From the NCBI GenBank assembly GCA_963696655.1, contig CAVOLB010000151.1, positions 1 through 18,567 on the forward strand: a stretch of DNA of 18,567 nucleotides. Direction: 5' to 3'. The notes beneath the pieces were generated by a model. It saw nothing but the letters and a program-made list of their open reading frames with translations. It made no database searches and was not told the DNA's origin. This document shows, one piece after another, positions 18,553 through 18,567 of the stretch (position 1 is its first letter; every line of letters starts with the position of its first letter). Origin of the DNA: Hypericibacter sp963696655 (GTDB taxonomy: Bacteria; Pseudomonadota; Alphaproteobacteria; Dongiales; Dongiaceae). Made by a program: the position numbers and the translations under genes.

Positions 18553-18567
18553 GGCTTGCGGCCTTGG

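Overview
This window is GC-rich with dense, tightly packed genes. Codon use, the Tat-exported binding protein and the G-rich intergenic hairpins suggest an alphaproteobacterium, perhaps of the Rhodospirillales. That placement is a judgement from composition and gene style, not from a marker gene. No rRNA, tRNA, CRISPR array, transposase or phage gene is visible.

Left part (1-4587). The window opens inside kdpD, the potassium-responsive sensor kinase, whose stop overlaps the start of kdpE. After about 260 nt comes a small exported protein of unknown function, then (convergent, minus strand) a membrane histidine kinase with a Cache-like sensor and no adjacent response regulator. The kinase start faces a 364-nt divergent region holding a 10-bp palindrome.

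Middle part (4588-9466, plus strand). A three-gene operon matches the yhiI-rbbA-yhhJ arrangement of E. coli: a HlyD-type periplasmic adaptor, a double-ATPase/permease fusion (RbbA) and a second ABC-2 permease (YhhJ). The genes overlap or nearly touch, so they probably form one tripartite exporter.

Right part (9500-18552, minus strand). Reading in the direction of transcription: a large MalT-like LuxR regulator, a strong hairpin, a class II histone-deacetylase-like amidohydrolase (HDAH), a Tat-dependent periplasmic binding protein, then livG, livF, livH and livM. The last four are packed with 3-8 nt gaps or a 4-nt overlap. The likely reading is a regulated uptake-and-deacylation unit: the Liv-type transporter imports an amide or acylated amine and the HDAH cleaves it in the cytoplasm. 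This is the most interesting system in the window; its substrate is unknown.

A shared theme is ATPase asymmetry. In both RbbA and the LivG/LivF pair, the degenerate motifs (a missing H-loop histidine in one half, a lost LSGGQ signature in the other) fall in the same predicted composite ATP site, leaving one intact and one degenerate site.
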